Below, one piece after another: positions 26,291 through 35,131 of a DNA stretch of 64,000 nucleotides. The DNA lies in contig JACPFM010000074.1 of assembly GCA_016182965.1 (NCBI GenBank), forward strand, positions 1-64,000. Reading direction: 5' to 3'. Position 1 is the stretch's first letter; every line of letters begins with the position of its first letter. The position numbers and the translations under genes are program-made. A model generated the notes under the pieces. The model was not told the origin of the DNA. It did no database searches and saw nothing but the letters and a program-made list of their open reading frames with translations. The stretch is from Deltaproteobacteria bacterium (GTDB taxonomy: Bacteria; Myxococcota_A; Polyangia; Polyangiales; JADJMO01).

Positions 26291-29200
26291 TCACTGCCAG
26301 CGCGCACGCACCAGCACGAACTTGTTCGTGGTCTTCTCGGTCGTGACCTGCTCGGTCCAGCGGTTGCCGCTCGGCGGGTTGCCGAGCACGCCCTTGAGCA
26401 TGTCGTCGATCTTCGACACGCGGCTGAACTCGGTGACGAAGTACACCGCGCCGGTCTTGCCCTTGATGTCGGCGAGCCAGGTGCGCATGCGATCGCTCCC
26501 GCGCTCGCCGGCGGTGGCGCCCTGACCCATGCCGTTGCCGAACTCGATGAGGCGACCGCCGGAGTAGTAGTTCTCGCCCTTCCAGTTCATCTCGAAGGCG
26601 ACGAGCGGCTCCTTCACGCTGCGGCGATCCTTGTAATAGGCCTCGAACAGCGGGCGCTGACCCCAGTGCGGCGCGACCTTCATCATGTAGACGTCGAGCG
26701 TCCACGCGGAGAACAGCGCGCCGCACGCGAGCAGCGCGACGATCGCCTGACGACGCCACGCGCGCGCGACGAGCACCACCATGAGGATGGTGATGGCGAG
26801 CCCGAAGCCGAGGAGCGCGGGCGTGAAATTGAGCTCCTTCGGCCACAGGCGATCGTAGCGGTACGTGTAGAGGTGGATCAGCCGCTCCTGGCCCTTGATG
26901 TCGGCTTCGGGGCGCGAGGCGAGATCGCGGGTGACCAGCGCCGCGCAGAAGGCGCCCGCGAGCGCCACGCCCGCGACCATCACCGACTTCACGTACGCGG
27001 TCGGGCTCGCCGGGTCGCCGCTCGGGCGCACGCTCACGCGGGCCTCGTCGGGCGCGCCGCCGAGGCGGTTCGCCACGAACGCGATGATCAGACCGCTCAC
27101 GCCCAGGATGAGGCCGGTGGTCGGGGAGGCGGGCGGGACGTTGGCCGGGTCCTGGCTGCCGAAGAACGGGCCGGCGACGAGCCGTGACAGCCCGTACGCC
27201 GCGAGGGCGACGCCGGTGAGCGTCACCGCGAGCCACGGGCCGCGGCGGCCCTTGTCGGCGACCGGACGGTCGCCGAGCGCGTCGTCGAGGAAGATGCCGG
27301 TGAGCATCGCGGCCGGCGGCACGGCCGGGAAGACGTAGTGATGGAACTTCGTCTTCATGTACGTGAACAGCGCCCACGCGAAGATGAACCACATCACCAG
27401 GAAGGTCCCGACGTCGCGCTGACGCTCCTCGTGCTGCGTGAGCGCGCGGCCCGCCTGGTTCCAACGGGTGCGCGCCCACCAGATCAACCCGGCGGGGACG
27501 AGGCCGGTCCACGGGAAGAGGCCGTAGCCCATCTGCCAGACGTAGTAGCGGATGGACACGTCGTCGCCGGTGTTGGTGTCGTGCACGTGGTCGAGCGCGC
27601 GCTTCCACATGTGGTGCACGAACAGCTGCTGGATGAACTCGTCACCCATGCGCATGTACATCGCGACGAACCACGGCGCGGCGACCACGCCGATGATCAG
27701 CACGCCGGAGAGCAGCTCGAGGCGCACCAGATCGCGCCACTTGCGTGCGGTCAGCACGTAGGCGCCGGCCACCATGATCGGCAGGATGAACCCGGCGACG
27801 CCCTTGCCCATGGTGGAGATGCCGGCGAAGACCCACGCGACGAGGAAGCAGAGGCGCGAGATGCGCCGCTCGTTGCGGTTGATGGCGAGCAGCACGCCGA
27901 GCGCGGCCAGCCAGACGAGGCCCTGGACCACCGGCTGCACCTCCTTGTGCACGACCGGTCGCAGATCGCACGGCCACTTGCCGATGCGCATCAGCCGCTC
28001 GAACGAGTCGCCGGTGTTGGGCGGGATCCAGCACTCGAGGCCGGAGCCGGCGCGGTACTCGTCGAGGTGCGGCTCGAAGCCGAACGCGCCCTGCGTCACC
28101 AGCGTGACGTTGCGCGAGAGGAGGTACAGCGCCTGCGGCAGCGCGCACACCAGGATGACGCCGATCGCGAGGTGGAACCCGGACACCGTGAAGGTGCGGT
28201 TGCCGAAGCGGATGGGCACGCCCTTGACCGTCTGCTCGTCGTCGGTGGTGAGGCCGATGATGAGCAGGGACATCGCCGCCGTGAGCGAGGCGACGAACGG
28301 CATGTCGGTGATCGACTGGTGCGAGAGCATCGCCCAGTAGCCGGTGGTCGCGAGGACGAGCGAGGCGAGCAGGCCGGCGCGGCGGCCGCGCACCTGCGAG
28401 ACGGCGCGGTACGCGAGGTAGAGCGCGATCACCGAGAGGGTGAGCGACGGCATCCGGACGATCCACTCCGGGTGCGTGGGATCGCCTCCGATGTGCGCCG
28501 GCGCGATCATCCCGTCGGGCCGGTACTTCACCCCGAAGGTGGCCATCGCCAGCGCCTGCATCCAGAAGTCGAGGATCGGCTTGCTGAGGAAGAAGCCTTC
28601 TTCGGCCCACCAGATGGTGATCCAGTCGTCGCGCGCGAGGACCTCGCGGCTGACCTCGCCGTAGTGGGTCTCCCACGGATCGATGAGGCCGTGCGCGCCG
28701 AGCGTCGGCAGGTACAGCACGGCGCAGAACACGATCAGCCAGAAGCCCTCGCGCTCGCGCAGCGGGCGGGTCGCGTCGTCGACGAGGCCGAGCGCGGCGA
28801 GGGTCCGGAAGCCGAAGACGCAGGTGGCGATCCACGCCACGGTGATCGCGAGGCCCCAGCCGACGCCGCTGGCGTTGGCCATCAGGGTCATCGCCGTGAC
28901 CAGCGAGAGGAACGTCGCCGACGCCGGCACCAGCGCCGCGCCCGCCTCGTGCACGCCCGGAACGACGCGCGCCGGCGGCAGCGTCGAGACGCCGCGCTCG
29001 CGCTTCTTGGGCAGACCGACGCGCCACGGCGTGTGGTCGTCGAAGGAGCCGATGACGTGCATCACGCCGAGCGCGGCGATCACCACGAACACGAAGCCGA
29101 GGGGCACGCTCCAGCGCCACTGCGCGTCGCGCGCCATGAGCAGGAACGTCGCGACGCTGGCCGCGAAGAAGACGAGGCCGCCCGCCTTCCAGTGGGGCGC

Positions 29201-29491
29201 GTGGCCGCCGCGGAGGAAGACGAACGGCGACTCCGCCTCGGATTCCTTCGTCGCCTCGTCGGTCTTCTCCGGACTCGTCTTCGGAGTCTTCTCCGGAGTC
29301 TTCTCCGGAGTCTTCTCCGGAGTCGTTTGCGCAGGCTCCTTCGGAGGCTCGGCCGCGTCGGTCGCGGCCGCCTCGGCGCGCGGCGCCTCGGTCCCCGACG
29401 CCTGGGGGCTGCTCGCGCCGGGTTCTGAGGACGGCGGCGGGACCTGCTCGTCGCGGGGCTCGGGGGTGTTCGAAGCGTCGGAATCGGCCAT
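26291..29491 (-). CDS. Large GT39/ArnT-type membrane glycosyltransferase
   Basis: The 1066-residue protein starts with a soluble Pro/Glu/Thr-rich region (about 1-85) that includes three T-P-E-K repeats, followed by at least a dozen hydrophobic helices. The first periplasmic loop carries DPWETHYGEVSREVLARDDW, matching the acidic loop of ArnT/PMT-type (GT39 family) enzymes that use polyprenyl-phosphate sugars. The C-terminal 130 residues (from about MMKVAPHWGQRPLF) form a periplasmic domain. It should glycosylate lipids or proteins at the periplasmic face. Start chosen at ATG 29491; upstream sequence reads as repeat-derived non-coding DNA. It is divergent from the Kazal lipoprotein. Confidence 0.85.
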   Translation of the reverse strand: MADSDASNTPEPRDEQVPPPSSEPGASSPQASGTEAPRAEAAATDAAEPPKEPAQTTPEKTPEKTPEKTPKTSPEKTDEATKESEAESPFVFLRGGHAPHWKAGGLVFFAASVATFLLMARDAQWRWSVPLGFVFVVIAALGVMHVIGSFDDHTPWRVGLPKKRERGVSTLPPARVVPGVHEAGAALVPASATFLSLVTAMTLMANASGVGWGLAITVAWIATCVFGFRTLAALGLVDDATRPLREREGFWLIVFCAVLYLPTLGAHGLIDPWETHYGEVSREVLARDDWITIWWAEEGFFLSKPILDFWMQALAMATFGVKYRPDGMIAPAHIGGDPTHPEWIVRMPSLTLSVIALYLAYRAVSQVRGRRAGLLASLVLATTGYWAMLSHQSITDMPFVASLTAAMSLLIIGLTTDDEQTVKGVPIRFGNRTFTVSGFHLAIGVILVCALPQALYLLSRNVTLVTQGAFGFEPHLDEYRAGSGLECWIPPNTGDSFERLMRIGKWPCDLRPVVHKEVQPVVQGLVWLAALGVLLAINRNERRISRLCFLVAWVFAGISTMGKGVAGFILPIMVAGAYVLTARKWRDLVRLELLSGVLIIGVVAAPWFVAMYMRMGDEFIQQLFVHHMWKRALDHVHDTNTGDDVSIRYYVWQMGYGLFPWTGLVPAGLIWWARTRWNQAGRALTQHEERQRDVGTFLVMWFIFAWALFTYMKTKFHHYVFPAVPPAAMLTGIFLDDALGDRPVADKGRRGPWLAVTLTGVALAAYGLSRLVAGPFFGSQDPANVPPASPTTGLILGVSGLIIAFVANRLGGAPDEARVSVRPSGDPASPTAYVKSVMVAGVALAGAFCAALVTRDLASRPEADIKGQERLIHLYTYRYDRLWPKELNFTPALLGFGLAITILMVVLVARAWRRQAIVALLACGALFSAWTLDVYMMKVAPHWGQRPLFEAYYKDRRSVKEPLVAFEMNWKGENYYSGGRLIEFGNGMGQGATAGERGSDRMRTWLADIKGKTGAVYFVTEFSRVSKIDDMLKGVLGNPPSGNRWTEQVTTEKTTNKFVLVRARWQ
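29265..29324. repeat. Twelve-base tandem repeat in the glycosyltransferase gene
   Basis: GGAGTCTTCTCC-type units repeat about four to five times and encode the T-P-E-K run of the N-terminal linker. Units are nearly identical, so length polymorphism is likely. Confidence 0.75.
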
Positions 29492-29805
29492 CGGAAGAGC
29501 TGGGAGCGGGCGTTCCTGCGGGCCCGGGAGGGGCCGGCGTCGGGAAGACCAGCGGGGCCTTGTCTCGCGAGATGCGCGGCGGGGCAAGTGGCCTGCCGTA
29601 CGCGGCGCCCGGGCTGGCACGGGATACGCGGGATACGCGGGATACGCCGGGTGATACGCCGCATCGGGGTGCGCCATTCCGTGCAAGCGACGCGTGTGGG
29701 ATCATGGCGCGGCCGGTCGGATCCGCCGTTTCGCGCGCGTTTTCGCGGTGGCGAGCGGCTTGCTCGGGTTTCTTTCGCCCTGTCGCCGTGTAAGGAGAAC
29801 CGGTC
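29492..29805. other. Divergent intergenic region with a nine-base repeat
   Basis: The 314 bases between the glycosyltransferase and Kazal genes hold three exact copies of GGGATACGC (29621-29647) plus a degenerate fourth (to about 29659). The region should carry both promoters. No gene is convincing here. A good ribosome site, AAGGAG, precedes the Kazal gene start at 29806. Confidence 0.6.
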
Positions 29806-30801
29806 ATGAACCGCGTCGCGCTCGTCCTGCTGTTCGGTGCCCTTCCGCTCGCCGCATGCGGCGGCGCCCTCGAGATCCCGAACGACGCCCCCGATGGCGG
29901 CGGCGACGCGGCCGTCGAGACCGGAGATGCGGCGACCGACGCGCTGCCCGACGTCCCGCTGTGCGCGCCGACCGACTGCGGACCGATGCCCGGCGCGCCG
30001 ATGGAGCGTTGCTGGGATGGCACCTACGGCGGCAACACCGGGCGTTGCATCCGCGTCGGCGATCGGTGCCAGTGGGAGTTCCGGTCCTGTCCGCCGCCCA
30101 GGCCCTGCACGTCGACCGAGGCGTGCGGCGCCAAGAACCTCTTCTGCAAGGTCGACATGGGCAAGTGCGGCGGCAGCGGGCTGTGCGCCCTCAGGCCCGA
30201 GGGGTGCCCGGCGATCTACGCGCCGGTCTGCGGCTGCGACGGCAAGACCTACGGAAACGACTGCGACGCGCAGTCCGCCGGCGTCACGGTGGCGACCGCG
30301 GGCGCGTGCAAACCGACCGGCTCGTCCTGCGGCGGAGCCGCCGGAACCCCGTGCGCGAAAGGCGAGTTCTGCAAGTGGGCCGTGGGCGCCTGCCTCTCGG
30401 CCGGGCCGGTGCCGCCGACGGGGACCTGCGTGAAGATCCCGGGCGGCTGCCCGGATCTGTGGGCGCCGGTCTGCGGCTGCGACGGCAAGACGTACGGCAA
30501 CGACTGCGACGCGACGAGCGCCTCGGTGAACGTCGCGAGCAAGGGGGAGTGCGAAACGCCGCCGCCGGACCTCTCGTGCGGCGGGTTCGTCGGCAAGATG
30601 TGCCCGTCGACGATGTGGTGCGACTACCCGACCGGATCGTACTGCGGCGGCGACGACTCGATGGGCACGTGCAAGCCGCGTCCGAGCGGCTGCACCAAGG
30701 AGTGGAACCCCGTCTGCGCGTGCGACGGCAAGACCTACGGAAACGCCTGCATGGCGAACGCGGCGGGCTGGGACGTCAGCGCCCTCGGGGCCTGCAAGTA
30801 G
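29806..30801 (+). CDS. Lipoprotein with three Kazal-type protease inhibitor domains
   Basis: The 331-residue product has a lipobox at PLAAC (Cys18), an Asp/Ala-rich linker, a Cys-rich region (about 52-100) and three Kazal domains. Each Kazal unit contains P-V-C-x-C-D-G-K-T-Y-G-N-x-C: at 148-ish (CGCDGKTYGNDCDA), 230-ish (the same) and 305-ish (CACDGKTYGNACMA). Between them are C-x-x-G-E-F/M-W-C-type segments. Kazal domains block serine proteases, so the protein may protect the cell surface from its own or prey proteases. ATG 29806 follows AAGGAG. Neighbour genes give no further hint. Confidence 0.9.
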   Translation: MNRVALVLLFGALPLAACGGALEIPNDAPDGGGDAAVETGDAATDALPDVPLCAPTDCGPMPGAPMERCWDGTYGGNTGRCIRVGDRCQWEFRSCPPPRPCTSTEACGAKNLFCKVDMGKCGGSGLCALRPEGCPAIYAPVCGCDGKTYGNDCDAQSAGVTVATAGACKPTGSSCGGAAGTPCAKGEFCKWAVGACLSAGPVPPTGTCVKIPGGCPDLWAPVCGCDGKTYGNDCDATSASVNVASKGECETPPPDLSCGGFVGKMCPSTMWCDYPTGSYCGGDDSMGTCKPRPSGCTKEWNPVCACDGKTYGNACMANAAGWDVSALGACK

Positions 30802-30804
30802 ACG

Positions 30805-31518
30805 TCAGCGGGCGAGCTCGGCGGCGATCGTCTCGACGAGCTCGTCGACCGAAAGCGCGCGCGAGAGCACGCGGACAGAAGGGCGCAGCGTGTGGAGCGC
30901 GGCGATCGCCGCGTCGGCGTCGGGCGCGTCGGGATCGATGATCAGCGCGTCGAAGCGGCCCTGCAGATCGCCGCGGGCGCACACGTCGAGCAGGTCGGTC
31001 GGGCCCTCGAGCGGCAGCACGTCGAACCCCGCCTTGAGGAGCGCGCGCGCGATGGGGGCGCGCGCCCAGCGATCGCCGTCGGCGATCGCCACGAGCGGTC
31101 GCTCCGACGGGAGGGTCTCGTCCGGCTCGGGCGAGCGGATGGTCGGGTGCGCCTCGGAGACCGGACCGAGGGTCAACGGCTCGACCGGCGAGGCGATGCG
31201 ACGCAGCGCGACGCGCGCCATGCGCACGCTCGACCGGCGCATGCGCGAGAGCTCCGTGCAGAGATCGTCGAGCAGCATCTGCACCGTGCGCGGCCCGAGC
31301 TCCTCGGCGAGGAGGGGCTGCAGGTGCGCGCGGGCGAAGGCGAGGACGTCGTCGATCGACTCGGGCAGGGTCGTGCGGCCTGCGCTGCGCAGCGCTGCGT
31401 CGAGGCAGCGTCGCATCGACTCGCGATCGTCGAACGCGGCCTCGAGCATCTGCGTGAGCGCCCAGCGCGCGGGGCTCTCGAGCTCGCGGGGCAACGTGCT
31501 CCGATCGGGCTGGGACAT
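30805..31518 (-). CDS. Receiver-like protein, paralog of the protein at 11861
   Basis: The 237-residue protein has the same plan as the protein at 11861-12559: an N-terminal helical domain (CLDAALRSAGRTTLP, VLAFARAHLQPLLAEELGPR, MLLDDLCTEL) then a receiver-like domain (about 125-237). Here the acidic pair is D-G-D and the phospho-acceptor Asp is kept (L-I-I-D-P-D), but the switch Thr/Ser and Lys positions are unclear. No output domain is present. ATG 31518 is preferred over 31563. It ends four bases after the convergent Kazal gene. Probably a signalling adaptor. Confidence 0.72.
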   Translation of the reverse strand: MSQPDRSTLPRELESPARWALTQMLEAAFDDRESMRRCLDAALRSAGRTTLPESIDDVLAFARAHLQPLLAEELGPRTVQMLLDDLCTELSRMRRSSVRMARVALRRIASPVEPLTLGPVSEAHPTIRSPEPDETLPSERPLVAIADGDRWARAPIARALLKAGFDVLPLEGPTDLLDVCARGDLQGRFDALIIDPDAPDADAAIAALHTLRPSVRVLSRALSVDELVETIAAELAR

Positions 31519-31612
31519 GGGGGCGCATGGTTGCCGGAACGCGCGCGCACGTAAAGCGCCCACTCGCCTTCCCCGAACGCCCGACCCGACCAGGCCCGAA
31601 CGGGACGAGGGG

Positions 31613-32431
31613 TCAACGGTCGCGCGACATCCACACGAACCAGACGAACGCCATCAACGCGAGCGTCGCGAGCGCCGCGAGCGCACGCTGCACGCGCCTT
31701 CGCGCCGGAGGAGGTTTGCGGCTCAGATACCGCACTTCCACCAGGTCCCCTGCGGTCGAGAGCAGAGCGATGGCCACCGCTGCGCCGGCGACGCGCGCGA
31801 GCACTGCGCGATCGGGGACATTGCTCGCGACGCGCACGATCTGCATCGAGACGGCGGCGGTGAGCGCGACCGCGACGTAGAGCGGGAGCGACGCGAGGCG
31901 CGGCGTCGGCTGGCGTGGGGTGAGCTTCGGCGGCGGCTCGCCGCGCACCATCGCCGCGTCGAGCTCCTTCATCGCGACGCGCGCGACGTCGTCGGCGGCG
32001 CCGATCGTCGGCCCCTTGCCACCTTCGGCGCCGCGCGGGATGGCCACCGCGCGCGGTCGGATCATCACCAGCCCGACGGTGGTCCACGCGATGGCGCCGA
32101 CGAGGACCTCGATGGGCTCGGCGAGCGCGGTGGCCGCTTGCGGGCCGATGAGCCAGGCGATCACCGACGGCGCGATGAAGCCTCCGAGAAGGATCGCCGA
32201 CAGGCCGCGCCCGCCGCGCAGGATGACCCAGGCAGCGGCGACGATGCCGACCACCGCGGCGATGGCGGCGAGGCGCGGCAGCCAGGTCGCGCCGGGGAAG
32301 AAGCCCGCGGGGCGCACCGTCGTCCACCACGCGACGAGCGTCGCGGCCACCACCGGCACGACATCACGCGTGGGATCACGCGTGGGGTCACGCGTGGGGT
32401 CACGCATGGGGTCGCGCGCCTCTTCGGCCAT
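31613..32431 (-). CDS. Multi-span membrane protein, 272 aa
   Basis: I do not recognise the family. The N-terminus carries a charged M-R-D-P-T-R-D-P repeat, followed by about seven hydrophobic segments (for example VVPVVAATLVAWW, LAAIAAVVGIVAAAWVIL, LPLYVAVALTAAVSM, ALAALATLALMAFVWFVW) interrupted by a charged cytoplasmic-type loop of about 55 residues. It lies 18 bases downstream of ttcA on the same strand and may be co-transcribed with it. No catalytic motif is visible. Confidence 0.68.
   Translation of the reverse strand: MAEEARDPMRDPTRDPTRDPTRDVVPVVAATLVAWWTTVRPAGFFPGATWLPRLAAIAAVVGIVAAAWVILRGGRGLSAILLGGFIAPSVIAWLIGPQAATALAEPIEVLVGAIAWTTVGLVMIRPRAVAIPRGAEGGKGPTIGAADDVARVAMKELDAAMVRGEPPPKLTPRQPTPRLASLPLYVAVALTAAVSMQIVRVASNVPDRAVLARVAGAAVAIALLSTAGDLVEVRYLSRKPPPARRRVQRALAALATLALMAFVWFVWMSRDR
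32364..32412. repeat. Twelve-base tandem repeat at the start of the membrane protein gene
   Basis: TCACGCGTGGGG-type units repeat about four times and encode R-D-P-T at the N-terminus of the membrane protein. Because each unit is a multiple of three, copy number can change without breaking the frame. Confidence 0.75.
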
Positions 32432-32449
32432 CGGCCTGGAACGTAGCGA

Positions 32450-33331
32450 TCAGTTGCGTGCGAGTCGATCGACCGGGATCGGCATCGTCTCGGCGGCCTC
32501 GGGCTCCTCGGGCGGCGCGTCGCCGATCAGCGGCAGGGCGAGCTTGCGCCAGAGACCCGCGTCGAGGAGGTGGGTCGGTCGGACGTTGCGGAGCGCGGCG
32601 AGCATCGACTGCTTCGCGCCGGGGTTGTTCGCCTCGAGCTCGGAGAGCAGCCGCTGCATCTGCTTGCGCTGGAGGTTCTCCTGCGAGCCGCACAGATCGC
32701 AGGGAAGGATCGGGAACCGCTGCAGCTCGGCGAAGCGCGCGATGGTGTCCTCCGCGGCGTAGACGAGCGGGCGGATGACGACGTTGCGCCCGTCGTCGCT
32801 CTTGAGCTTCGGCGGCATCGCCTTGAGCTGACCGGCGAACACGAGGTTGAGCATCAGCGTGGCGAGCACGTCGTCGCGGTGGTGGCCGAGCGCGATCTTC
32901 GTGCAGCGCATCTCCTGGGCGAGCGTGTAGAGGATGCCGCGACGGAGCCGCGAGCACAGCGAGCAGTACGTCTCTCCCTCGGGGATCTTCGAGGTGACGA
33001 CCGAGTGGGTGTCCTCGTAGACGATGCGATGCTCGTACCCCTCGGCGGCGAGCCACTCGCGCAGGCGCTCGACGGGGAAGCCGGGGTGGCCCTGATCGAG
33101 GTTGACCGCGACGATGTCGAAGTCGATGGGCGCGCTCCGCTGGAAGCGGCGCAGCAGGTGGAGCATCGTGTAGCTGTCCTTGCCGCCGCTGATCGCGACC
33201 ATCACGCGGTCGCCCTGCTCGATCATCGCGAACTCGGCCACGGCGCGGCCGAGATCGCGCGCGAGGCGGCGCTCGAGGTGATCGCGCTCTTCGGTTTCGG
33301 TATGGAACTGCTGCGGGGCGCGGGCGGTCAT
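32450..33331 (-). CDS. ttcA: tRNA 2-thiocytidine synthetase TtcA
   Basis: This 293-residue protein catalyses ATP-dependent thiolation of cytidine 32 in tRNA. It has the PP-loop SGGKDS (48-53), and the two Cys pairs expected to hold an iron-sulfur cluster: YCSLCSRLRRG and LPCDLCGSQ. The segments NLDQGHPGFP, GHHRDDVLATLMLNLVFAG and KAMPPKL are typical of TtcA. The start is set at ATG 33331; an in-frame ATG at 33370 would add 13 residues. It is divergent from the MoxR gene, whose start lies 56 bases away. Confidence 0.93.
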   Translation of the reverse strand: MTARAPQQFHTETEERDHLERRLARDLGRAVAEFAMIEQGDRVMVAISGGKDSYTMLHLLRRFQRSAPIDFDIVAVNLDQGHPGFPVERLREWLAAEGYEHRIVYEDTHSVVTSKIPEGETYCSLCSRLRRGILYTLAQEMRCTKIALGHHRDDVLATLMLNLVFAGQLKAMPPKLKSDDGRNVVIRPLVYAAEDTIARFAELQRFPILPCDLCGSQENLQRKQMQRLLSELEANNPGAKQSMLAALRNVRPTHLLDAGLWRKLALPLIGDAPPEEPEAAETMPIPVDRLARN

Positions 33332-33387
33332 CGGGGCGGGGCATGTACGGCTCGCGGGGCCGTCGGGCAAGCGGTAGCCTGCGACGG

Positions 33388-34428
<1,041 letters not shown>

Positions 34429-34445
34429 CGCTATCCTCCTTGGGC

Positions 34446-34622
34446 ATGTGGCGTCCCGTGGAAGAGCCCTGGCAGTACCGCGTGCTCGACAGCATGCCGC
34501 CGAGCGTCGACCTCGAGCAGCTGCGACGCGCGCTCGCGATGACGCCGACGGAGCGCATCGAGGCGATGTGCGAGCTGCTGCGTACGGCCGAGGCGCTGCG
34601 ACGCGGGATGAAGCAGCCGTGA
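34446..34622 (+). CDS. Small protein preceding a nucleotidyltransferase gene (pair 1)
   Basis: The 58-residue protein begins MWRPVEEPWQYRVLDSM and carries A-M-T-P-T-E-R-I-E-A-M-C-E-L-L-R. Its stop codon overlaps the GTG start of the nucleotidyltransferase gene by four bases. The same arrangement, with a comparable A-M-S-F-E-E-R-I motif, occurs at 43034-43408. Small proteins of this type in front of MNT-like nucleotidyltransferases are seen widely in bacteria. A role as antitoxin or partner is inference. Confidence 0.65.
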   Translation: MWRPVEEPWQYRVLDSMPPSVDLEQLRRALAMTPTERIEAMCELLRTAEALRRGMKQP

Positions 34623-35089
34623 CGAACTTCGGGGCGCTGATCCGCAGGTTGTCGTCGGCCGGGGTCGAGTTCGTGTTGATCGGCGGCGTCGCGGTCCTCG
34701 TGCACGGTCACGTGCGAGCGACGCTCGATCTCGACGTGTGTTACGCGCGAACGCCCGAGAACCTCGAGCGCCTGGTCGCTGCCCTCGGCCCCATCCACCC
34801 GCGGCTGCGCGGCGCGCCCGAGGGCCTCCCGTTCTTCTTCGACGTCCAAACGCTGCGAAACGGGCTGAATTTCACGCTCGTCACGGACGACGGGGACCTC
34901 GATCTGCTCGGTGAGGTCACCGGTGTCGGCGGTTACGCCGACCTCGCGCTGCAGGCGGTGTCGACGGAGGTTTACGGCTTCTCCGTGAAGCTCATCTCGC
35001 TCGACGATCTCATCCGAGCGAAGGCGGCGGCCGGGCGTCCGAAGGATCTCCTCGACCTCGAGGCGCTCCGGGCCCTGAAGCCGCGCTGA
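34619..35089 (+). CDS. MNT/AbiEii-like nucleotidyltransferase (pair 1)
   Basis: The 156-residue protein has the polymerase-beta-like nucleotidyltransferase motif: L-I-G-G-V-A-V-L-V-H-G, then R-A-T-L-D-L-D-V with the two metal-binding Asp residues, and the family ending A-G-R-P-K-D-L-L-D-L-E-A-L. Such proteins can transfer NMP to protein or RNA; some are toxins or antitoxins (AbiEii, MntA, MenA). It starts with GTG at 34619, inside the stop of the upstream small gene. The second copy at 42688-43209 has the same motifs. Confidence 0.85.
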   Translation: MTNFGALIRRLSSAGVEFVLIGGVAVLVHGHVRATLDLDVCYARTPENLERLVAALGPIHPRLRGAPEGLPFFFDVQTLRNGLNFTLVTDDGDLDLLGEVTGVGGYADLALQAVSTEVYGFSVKLISLDDLIRAKAAAGRPKDLLDLEALRALKPR

Positions 35090-35131
35090 AGCGCGGAGCC
35101 GCGAGCGTCCTCGCGCCTGCGCCGGCGTCCA

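Noticed and set aside
34446..35089. Calling the first small-protein/nucleotidyltransferase pair an established toxin-antitoxin system
   Set aside because: The motifs fit only the broad nucleotidyltransferase superfamily; neither toxicity nor neutralisation can be read from sequence.
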